A stretch of DNA of 64,000 nucleotides from Tepidibacter hydrothermalis (lineage in GTDB: Bacteria > Bacillota > Clostridia > Peptostreptococcales > Peptostreptococcaceae). The DNA is taken from NCBI RefSeq assembly GCF_029542625.1, contig NZ_CP120733.1:3596001-3660000 (forward strand). Reading direction: 5' to 3'. Made by a program: the position numbers and the translations under genes. The stretch's first letter is position 1. Each line of letters starts with the position of its first letter. The notes under the pieces were generated by a model. It saw nothing but the letters and a program-made list of their open reading frames with translations. It did not search any database and was not told the DNA's origin. This document shows, piece after piece, positions 53,884-64,000 of the stretch.

Positions 53884-55080
53884 CTATTCACCTATTACAA
53901 CGTATTCAGGGTCAATATGCACACTCTCGACTTCCTTAAGTACATTGTATTTTATTCTAAATTTTGAAGGTTCAACTTGCTCATCCTGCATATTGACAAA
54001 TATTTGTACATCTTTTTCACTCACATCTCGCCCGTTTCCTTCTAAATATGTAACTTTCACATTTATGTCCTCAGGTAAATTGTTTTTTGAAATGTCTAAA
54101 TTGTGTATGTTGTCTTTGTACTCAATTCTTTTTGATGATATTGTTAAATTTTTGCTTACTAATTTAGCCACTTTAAAACTTACATTTACACTTTTAATAT
54201 CACTCTCTATATCTTGTGGAATATTTATATTTAAATTTATATTTTTGTTTTCTGTCAAATCAGATATGTCTATTTCCTGTGTATATATGTCCTTTATAGC
54301 ATCAATTTGCTCTATTTTTCCAGTTATATTTACAGTTTTTGAATTTAATTCATATCCTAACAGCTTATATCCTTCCCCAATTTCTCCTTTTAAATTTAAA
54401 ATCAAAGGTATTTTTTTACTTTTAGTAAATCCTATATCAACATATGTGTACTGATCCTTTATATTTACACCCTCTACTGTCTTTCCATTTTTATCTACAG
54501 GTATAATTTGAGCCTTTGAATTGAAATTTTTGCTCTTATTTTTCAAATCTACTTTGCATATTAGCTTATCTACATTTTCAACAAGACTTTTTGGCCCTTC
54601 TACAAATGTACTTTTAGGAGAATAATTTATTTGATCCACTTTTAAATCTTTATTTGATGTATTTGTAGTTTTAATTGCTATTTCTTTTTTAGTATATATA
54701 CTTTCTTCAACATTTAAACTTATATTACTAGGCATAATAGTATAAGTTATATTACTAGGGACATCTAAATCTAGTTCTAATTTATTTACACCTATTTTTG
54801 GAGACTTCAAATTTGTATTAATCTCTAAATCATTTTTTCGAATTTCTTTTAGTAAAGATCTTCTGCCTCTTAGTATTACTTTTGCATTCAATTCTGGTTC
54901 TGGATATAATACCATATCATTTTCTTGTAATATATCTACATTATTAATTTTTATTGGTATTTGATCATAATCTTTTAGTATTATAGGATCTACCTCTGCC
55001 ATTACATATATCCACATAAAAAAGGCAAAAAATGTAGATATTGTCTTTATTTTTAAATTCCTTTTAAAAATATCTATCAT
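53884..55080 (-). CDS. cdaR: YbbR-domain protein CdaR, regulator of diadenylate cyclase
   Basis: 398-residue membrane-anchored protein with one N-terminal TM helix (TISTFFAFFMWIYVMAEV, about 13-30) followed by extracytoplasmic YbbR repeats. Repeat-like endings are seen (KVILRGRRSLLKEIR, VEGPKSLVENVDKLICKVDL, NITGKIEQIDAIKDI), so three to four repeats. CdaR binds and modulates CdaA in Firmicutes. Its ATG overlaps the cdaA stop by 4 bp. In many relatives glmM follows directly; here it does not. Confidence 0.93.
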   Translation of the reverse strand: MIDIFKRNLKIKTISTFFAFFMWIYVMAEVDPIILKDYDQIPIKINNVDILQENDMVLYPEPELNAKVILRGRRSLLKEIRKNDLEINTNLKSPKIGVNKLELDLDVPSNITYTIMPSNISLNVEESIYTKKEIAIKTTNTSNKDLKVDQINYSPKSTFVEGPKSLVENVDKLICKVDLKNKSKNFNSKAQIIPVDKNGKTVEGVNIKDQYTYVDIGFTKSKKIPLILNLKGEIGEGYKLLGYELNSKTVNITGKIEQIDAIKDIYTQEIDISDLTENKNINLNINIPQDIESDIKSVNVSFKVAKLVSKNLTISSKRIEYKDNIHNLDISKNNLPEDINVKVTYLEGNGRDVSEKDVQIFVNMQDEQVEPSKFRIKYNVLKEVESVHIDPEYVVIGE

Positions 55081-55895
55081 TTGAAAAATACACCTCTTTT
55101 AAAAATCCTTTTATTTTCTCCTTGTTTTTTAAAGTTTTGATTTAATATATTTTTTATGTATTCTTTTGATATGGATTTGTATAGTTTCCCATTTTCTGCT
55201 ATTGATATCATTCCCGTTTCTTCAGATACTATTATAGATATACAGTCTGATCTTTCACTTATTCCTATACCAGCTCTATGTCTAGTTCCCAATTCTTTAT
55301 TTACATATTTGCTATCTGTAAGAGGTAGAAAGCAACCTGCTGCTCTTACTCTATTATTTTTTATTACCAAAGCTCCATCATGAAGTGGAGTATTTGGAAT
55401 AAATATATTTATTAAAATTTGTCTCGTTATTTTAGCATTTATAATGGTTCCAGTTTGGATTATATCATTGATTCCAGTTTCTCTTTCTATTATTATTAAG
55501 GCACCTATTTTTTGTCTAGATAAAGAATATATGGCTTCTATTAACTCTTCTATTATTTCATCTATATTTTCTTCATCAAATTCACCTATAGGCTTTGATA
55601 TAAACTTCGTTCTACCAATATATTCAAGTGCCCTTCTGAGTTCAGGCTGAAATACTATAAGTATAGCTATTACTCCTATAGATATGGTATTTGCTAGTAC
55701 CCAGTGTACAACATGTAATTGCAAAAGTTCACTTAATTTAGTAGCTACTAAAAGTACAAATATACCTTTTATTAATTGTTCTGCACTAGTTTCTTTTATT
55801 AACATATACAGTTTATAAAATACATAAGCAACTATACTTATATCTATTATATCTAAAATAGTTATATTCATTATGATATCTTTTATATCCCACAA
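55077..55895 (-). CDS. cdaA: diadenylate cyclase CdaA
   Basis: 272-residue membrane enzyme that makes cyclic di-AMP from two ATP. Three N-terminal TM helices (about 8-85) precede the DAC domain with the catalytic DGA (PLHDGALVIKNNRVRAAGC) and RHR (GTRHRAGIGISERSDCISI) motifs, then IVSEETGMISIAENGKL. It starts at TTG eight bases after AGGAGG; no in-frame ATG gives the conserved N terminus. First gene of a two-gene operon with cdaR, behind repeat A6. Confidence 0.96.
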   Translation of the reverse strand: MWDIKDIIMNITILDIIDISIVAYVFYKLYMLIKETSAEQLIKGIFVLLVATKLSELLQLHVVHWVLANTISIGVIAILIVFQPELRRALEYIGRTKFISKPIGEFDEENIDEIIEELIEAIYSLSRQKIGALIIIERETGINDIIQTGTIINAKITRQILINIFIPNTPLHDGALVIKNNRVRAAGCFLPLTDSKYVNKELGTRHRAGIGISERSDCISIIVSEETGMISIAENGKLYKSISKEYIKNILNQNFKKQGENKRIFKRGVFFK

Positions 55896-55995
55896 TTTAG
55901 TAACCTCCTATAATATTTGTTATTATATATTATTTTACGGATTAATTATTTCATACATTGAGAAATAATTCAATAAGCAAAGCAGATATATTTTA

Positions 55996-56108
55996 TAAAA
56001 TTCGTCTACTCGCTAACGCGGTGACTCATGTCGCCAACAAGTCTAACGACTCTGTTGCTTAAAAATAGTTGCAAGTGCAGATTTTTTAATCAATATTATC
56101 CACAGAAC
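55996..56108 (+). repeat. intergenic repeat family A, copy 6, ending in a perfect DnaA box
   Basis: AAATTCGTCTACTCGCTAAC, GCGGTGACTCATGTCGCCAA, CAAGTCTAACGACTCTGTTG, CTTAAAAATAGTTGCAAGTG and a tail with TTATCCACA at 56096-56104. The hairpin pairs CAACA/TGTTG and AGTC/GACT. Confidence 0.82.
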
Positions 56109-56137
56109 TAAAATTTTATAATAACATATATATAAAA

Positions 56138-56170
56138 AAAACTTAACCATATCATGATTAAGCTTTTTTC
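56138..56170 (-). terminator. terminator of the rRNA-tRNA operon
   Basis: GCTTAATCAT / ATGGTTAAG stem followed by T8 on the minus strand, right after tRNA-Arg. Confidence 0.8.
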
Positions 56171-56172
56171 AA

Positions 56173-56249
56173 TGGCGTACCTGCAGGGATTCGAACCCCG
56201 GACACGTGGCTTAGAAGGCCACTGCTCTATCCAACTGAGCTACAGGTAC
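56173..56249 (-). tRNA. tRNA-Arg (TCT)
   Basis: Cloverleaf with acceptor GTACCTG/CAGGTAC, anticodon loop CTTCTAA, T arm GGGGTTCGAATCCC and encoded CCA. Last gene of the operon. Confidence 0.97.
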
Positions 56250-56258
56250 ATATTAAAT

Positions 56259-56342
56259 TGGTGCGGGTGGAGGGACTTGAACCCCCACGCTAAAAGCGCT
56301 AGATCCTAAGTCTAGTGCGTCTGCCAATTCCGCCACACCCGC
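56259..56342 (-). tRNA. tRNA-Leu (TAG)
   Basis: Class II tRNA with acceptor GCGGGTG/CACCCGC, anticodon loop CTTAGGA, long variable arm and encoded CCA. Confidence 0.97.
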
Positions 56343-56348
56343 AATGTG

Positions 56349-56423
56349 TGGAGCTAGTGATAGGAATCGAACCTACAACCTGCTGATTACAAGTCAGCTG
56401 CTCTACCGTTGAGCCACACTAGC
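56349..56423 (-). tRNA. tRNA-Thr (TGT)
   Basis: Acceptor GCTAGTG/CACTAGC, anticodon loop CTTGTAA, T arm TAGGTTCGATTCCTA, encoded CCA. Confidence 0.97.
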
Positions 56424-56490
56424 ATATTTAGTTTGTCACATAATAAAAACCCATAGATTTTATATCAATGAGCTTATTCTTTAAATTATT

Positions 56491-56567
56491 TGGCGACCTG
56501 GAAGGGACTCGAACCCTCGACCTCCAGCGTGACAGGCTGGCATTCTAACCAACTGAACTACCAGGCC
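56491..56567 (-). tRNA. tRNA-Asp (GTC)
   Basis: Acceptor GGCCTGG/CCAGGTC (G-U pairs), anticodon loop CTGTCAC, encoded CCA. A 67-bp spacer separates it from the next tRNA downstream, the widest in the cluster. Confidence 0.97.
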
Positions 56568-56574
56568 AAATAAT

Positions 56575-56650
56575 TGGTGGGCTCAACAGGGCTCGAACCT
56601 GTGACCCCCTGCTTGTAAGGCAGGTGCTCTCCCAGCTGAGCTATGAGCCC
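56575..56650 (-). tRNA. tRNA-Val (TAC)
   Basis: Acceptor GGGCTCA/TGAGCCC, anticodon loop CTTACAA, encoded CCA. Confidence 0.97.
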
Positions 56651-56659
56651 AATTACTAA

Positions 56660-56734
56660 TGGTGACCCCTAGGGGAATCGAACCCCTGTTACCGCCGTGA
56701 AAGGGCGGTGTCTTAACCGCTTGACCAAGGGGCC
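56660..56734 (-). tRNA. tRNA-Glu (TTC)
   Basis: Acceptor GGCCCCT paired with AGGGGTC, anticodon loop CTTTCAC, encoded CCA. Confidence 0.97.
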
Positions 56735-56740
56735 ATGCTT

Positions 56741-56816
<76 letters not shown>

Positions 56817-56822
56817 TTATTG

Positions 56823-56911
56823 TGGTGCCGAGGACCGGAATCGAACCGGTACGATCTGTAAGGACCGCAGGATTTTAAGTCCTGTGCGTCTGCCAGTTCC
56901 GCCACCTCGGC
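56823..56911 (-). tRNA. tRNA-Leu (TAA)
   Basis: Class II tRNA with acceptor GCCGAGG/CCTCGGC, anticodon loop CTTAAAA, long variable arm, encoded CCA. Confidence 0.97.
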
Positions 56912-56918
56912 ACATCTT

Positions 56919-56993
56919 TGGCTCCAAGGGTGGGGCTCGAACCCACAGCCTATCGGTTAACAGCCGATTGCTCCACCATTGAGCTACCTTGGA
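56919..56993 (-). tRNA. tRNA-Asn (GTT)
   Basis: Acceptor TCCAAGG/CCTTGGA, anticodon loop CTGTTAA, encoded CCA. Seven bases after 5S rRNA. Confidence 0.97.
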
Positions 56994-56999
56994 ACATAC

Positions 57000-57113
<114 letters not shown>

Positions 57114-57117
57114 TATT

Positions 57118-57191
57118 TGGAGCGGGTGAAGGGAGTCGAACCCTCGCAGCTGGCTTGGAAGGCCAGAACTCTACCACTGAGTTACACCCGC
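57118..57191 (-). tRNA. tRNA-Gly (TCC), between 23S and 5S
   Basis: Acceptor GCGGGTG/CACCCGC, anticodon loop CTTCCAA, T arm GGGTTCGACTCCC, encoded CCA. It is inserted in the 23S-5S spacer, 50 bp after 23S and 4 bp before 5S. Confidence 0.97.
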
Positions 57192-57210
57192 ATATTAAGT
57201 ATTGTATTAA

Positions 57211-60192
<2,982 letters not shown>

Positions 60193-60213
60193 TATTTTGA
60201 GGAATAAACCCTC

Positions 60214-61847
<1,634 letters not shown>

Positions 61848-61907
61848 CAAAGTTCATATGTTGTGTTCATGTGTTTCTCGTTCGCCTCGTTGTTGAGGAC
61901 AAGTAAT

Positions 61908-61936
61908 AATATATCAGCTATTAAATAATTCGTCAA
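61908..61936 (-). promoter_or_regulatory. rRNA operon promoter
   Basis: TTGACG (61931-61936) and TATATT (61908-61913) with a 17-bp spacer, about 150 bp before mature 16S. Near-consensus sigma-A type, as expected for a ribosomal operon. Confidence 0.85.
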
Positions 61937-62156
61937 CACCTTTTTTGAAATAAATTTTAAAACATATTATTTATTTCTATTTAATTATACCCAGAAAGCT
62001 TTATCTTTAAACATTTATATAGATTTTTTTTAATTGTATAATTTAAATGAAAATTTATTATAATTTTTTATAAAATAGTCTAAATTAATCATTTAAAATA
62101 TATATTTTCTTTGTTTTTATGACATGTATACAGAATATTTGTCTGAAAACAATACA

Positions 62157-62195
62157 ATTAATAGGATATATTTAGTCTTATATCCTATTTTTTAA
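62157..62195 (+). terminator. orphan plus-strand terminator upstream of the rRNA operon
   Basis: AATAGGATATA / TATATCCTATT, 11-bp perfect stem, 8-nt loop and T6 on the plus strand. No plus-strand gene precedes it; the 200 bp before it are very AT-rich and show no ORF. Confidence 0.55.
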
Positions 62196-62273
62196 TCAAT
62201 TATTTCCCTATTTTTTTTAAAATATCTCTATAATCTATTTATTTATTCTATAAAAACTCTAAAAATTCAAGTT

Positions 62274-62478
62274 CAAAATGATACTCATTAAAATGTTAGC
62301 TACTTTTGATTAACATTTTACTATAAAACTTAGATTTTGCTGTTAAAATATCCGTTAAGAAAGTTCTTTGTTTAACCGTAAGGGAGTTTAAGAACTTTTA
62401 GGATATTTTATAAAGCAAAGTCTGTAGTTTTATTAAAACGTTGACTAAGTAGAGTTATTTTAATGAGTATCATTTTTG
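62274..62478. repeat. large palindromic repeat family C, copy 3
   Basis: Outer arms AAATGATACTCATTAAAAT and ATTTTAATGAGTATCATTT, middle arms AAAACTTAGATTTTGCTG and AAAGCAAAGTCTGTAGTTTT, centre ATATCCGTTAAGAAAGTTC. Outer-arm bases differ from copies 1 and 2 on both sides in a paired way. It lies about 65 bp past the nrdG stop codon. Confidence 0.8.
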
Positions 62479-62516
62479 ATTTAATCGGATATTTAAGAGT
62501 CATATAATTTTCTTAA

Positions 62517-62552
62517 AAATAAAAGCGAGGCATATGCCTCGCTTTTATTTTG
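62517..62552 (-). terminator. terminator of nrdG
   Basis: AAAGCGAGGCATATGCCTCGCTTT dyad followed by TATTTTT on the minus strand, overlapping the last codons of nrdG. Confidence 0.85.
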
Positions 62553-63081
62553 CTATATCCATATCTTCATTGTAATCCACATGAAGAACAGCTCTTTTTA
62601 ATTGTAATGACTTCTTAACATCTAATATTCTTTGATTTGAGGATCCTCTATACTTTAAAAGCATACTTTTTTTAGATTCTACAAATTTTCCATCTATTAA
62701 TACATCTATCTCATTCAATAGATTTTTCCATTTAAAATATTTTTCATTTCTAACATCGGTTAACTGTTCAATTGTATATCCACTATAAGCCCAAATATCT
62801 AATCCTATCTTTCTCGCTTCTTTGCATATTTTCACAAGGGCATCTGGTTGTTCAAAAGGATCTCCACCACTAAGAGTTATACCCTTTTGTAGTTTCAAAT
62901 CTTTTAAAGTATCTATTATTGATTCTACTTCAACTTCAAACCCTCCGCAAAAATCATGAGTTTGCTTGTTGTGACATCCTTTACAATTATGCTTGCAACC
63001 TTGGGTCCATATTACAGTTCTAAGTCCAGGTCCATCAACTATGCTGTCTGATGTCACAGAAGATGCTAGTCTTAATTTCAT
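62545..63081 (-). CDS. nrdG: anaerobic ribonucleotide reductase activating protein
   Basis: 178-residue radical-SAM enzyme that installs the glycyl radical on NrdD. The CxxxCxxC cluster motif is GCKHNCKGC (C29, C33, C36), preceded by VDGPGLRTVIWTQ and followed by the SAM-contact segment GITLSGGDPFEQ. Full length. ATG after AAAAGGGGTGATATT, 14 bp behind nrdD, so the two are co-transcribed. It ends in a strong terminator. Confidence 0.96.
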   Translation of the reverse strand: MKLRLASSVTSDSIVDGPGLRTVIWTQGCKHNCKGCHNKQTHDFCGGFEVEVESIIDTLKDLKLQKGITLSGGDPFEQPDALVKICKEARKIGLDIWAYSGYTIEQLTDVRNEKYFKWKNLLNEIDVLIDGKFVESKKSMLLKYRGSSNQRILDVKKSLQLKRAVLHVDYNEDMDIAK

Positions 63082-63095
63082 AATATCACCCCTTT

Positions 63096-64000
63096 TTAAT
63101 TATGTTTTACTCTATCTTTAACTTCAGCTCTCTTAGCGTCATTAAATCTGTCTACAGTACCCACTAAGTATCCTGTTATTCTTCTTATTCTCTCAAAGTG
63201 TATACCGTCTTCTCCGTCTTTTCTTCCACAAGCTGGACAAATATCATCTATTACTCCATTAAATCCACAAACAGGATCTCTATCAAGCGGATGATTTATA
63301 CTTCCATATCCAATTCCAGCTTCCTTCATAGCTCTTACTATGCTTTCAAATGCTTCTATATTATCCGATGGATTTCCATCAAGCTCTATATAACTTATAT
63401 GTCCTGCATTAGTAAGTGCATGATACTTAGCTTCTTTTTCTATTTTCTTAAACGCAGATAACTTATGGTAAACAGGTACATGGAAAGAGTTTGTATAATA
63501 GTCTCTATCTGTAACTCCTTCTATTTCACCAAATTCTTTTTTATCTATTTTAGTAAATCTTCCACTTAATCCTTCAGCTGGAGTTGCTATTAAAGAGAAA
63601 TTCAATCCATATTTTTCACTAGCTTCATCCATTTTATCTCTCATATATTTAATTATCTCAACACCTAAGTCTTGAGCATGATCACTTTCTCCATGATGCT
63701 CTCCTATTAATGCTTTTAAACACTCAGCAAGTCCTATAAATCCAATTGTCAATGTTCCTTGCTTTATAACTTCTCTTAAATCATCTTCCCAAGATAATTC
63801 TTTAGATCCAAGCCATACACCTTGTCCCATTAAGAAAGGGAAGTTTTTAACTTTTTTGTTTGCTTGTATTTCAAATCTTTCAAGTAATTGATCTATTACT
63901 AAATCTATTTTTTCTTGAAGTTCTTTGTAGAAACCTTCTATATCTGTTTCTTTATTCTTTAATTTTCCATGTTTGATTCCCAATCTCGGAAGATTAATAG
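63096..64000 (-). CDS. nrdD: anaerobic ribonucleoside-triphosphate reductase, C-terminal part (5' end outside the window)
   Basis: Makes deoxyribonucleotides without oxygen. About 301 codons are visible and the frame runs through the window edge (NLPRLGIKHGKL continues from upstream), so the ATG-less beginning is only truncation by the window. Visible are the LIATPAEGLSGRFTK segment, the zinc site CGFNGVIDDICPACG and the glycyl-radical motif RRITGYLVGT near the C terminus. Followed by nrdG. Full proteins are usually 600-800 residues. Confidence 0.95.
   Translation of the reverse strand, partial: INLPRLGIKHGKLKNKETDIEGFYKELQEKIDLVIDQLLERFEIQANKKVKNFPFLMGQGVWLGSKELSWEDDLREVIKQGTLTIGFIGLAECLKALIGEHHGESDHAQDLGVEIIKYMRDKMDEASEKYGLNFSLIATPAEGLSGRFTKIDKKEFGEIEGVTDRDYYTNSFHVPVYHKLSAFKKIEKEAKYHALTNAGHISYIELDGNPSDNIEAFESIVRAMKEAGIGYGSINHPLDRDPVCGFNGVIDDICPACGRKDGEDGIHFERIRRITGYLVGTVDRFNDAKRAEVKDRVKHN

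Noticed and set aside
53945-54454. 169-codon plus-strand frame antisense to cdaR
   Set aside because: Antisense shadow of the YbbR-domain gene; no ribosome site.
6652-56108. Repeat families considered as a CRISPR array
   Set aside because: Copies are dispersed over 50 kb in separate intergenic regions with no regular spacers and no cas genes.

Overview
The window looks like a chromosome segment of an AT-rich, anaerobic, motile, endospore-forming member of the Clostridia, probably a Peptostreptococcaceae relative. The signs are spoIID/spoIIQ/spoIIID, a YyaC spore protease homologue, flagellar rod genes, anaerobic ribonucleotide reductase (nrdD/nrdG), a butyrate-kinase pathway and ferredoxin-dependent 2-oxoacid oxidation. 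From memory, the backbone order nrdDG - rRNA/tRNA - cdaA-cdaR - buk/ptb - vor - glmM - glmS - (ywmB) murA - spoIID - spoIIQ - spoIIID - mbl - metK - recD resembles that of Clostridioides difficile. I could not check this by alignment. Most genes, and the rRNA operon, lie on the minus strand.

Layout: 1-5.6 kb holds a partial recD2 helicase, a plus-strand flagellin with a built-in HExxH metallopeptidase domain (flagellinolysin type), metK behind a SAM-I riboswitch, and a small membrane protein. 5.9-10.6 kb holds a TtcA-type tRNA thiolase, a secreted phosphodiester-glycosidase-domain protein, YyaC and an AEC transporter. 11-19.5 kb is the conserved sporulation/cell-shape/flagellar block (fabZ, flgJ, flgG, flgF, mbl, spoIIID, spoIIQ, spoIID, murA, ywmB). 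19.5-42 kb looks like accessory content: a GH26-like hydrolase, a methyltransferase, two chemoreceptors, Fur, zinc-ribbon proteins, an eight-gene redox operon, and c-di-GMP enzymes. 42-56 kb holds glmS (with its ribozyme), glmM, YitT, a four-subunit 2-oxoacid:ferredoxin oxidoreductase, buk-ptb-buk and the c-di-AMP genes cdaA-cdaR. 56-62 kb is a ribosomal operon with ten tRNA genes, one of them between 23S and 5S. The window ends in nrdG and partial nrdD.

The most interesting protein-level locus is the minus-strand run from 37345 to 29305. It encodes a cysteine-depleted HgdB-like paralogue, an extracytoplasmic two-helix protein with DxDxDG loops, a membrane polyferredoxin, a cysteine-rich double-cubane-type HgdB protein, its ATP-dependent activase, a DsbD/CcdA-like thiol membrane protein, and a response regulator/histidine kinase pair, all overlapping or nearly touching. 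I read it as a candidate regulated, membrane-linked, ATP-driven low-potential reductase system of unknown substrate.

The most interesting non-coding content is three families of intergenic repeats. Family A (about 110 bp) has six copies, all in the same orientation, with a covarying hairpin; two copies end in a perfect DnaA-box 9-mer. Family B is a short motif followed by a long palindrome. Family C is a roughly 210-bp near-complete palindrome in three copies, with many paired compensatory changes, each copy lying just 3' of a minus-strand gene. Two hairpins also bury the ribosome binding site or start codon of ywmB and spoIID.
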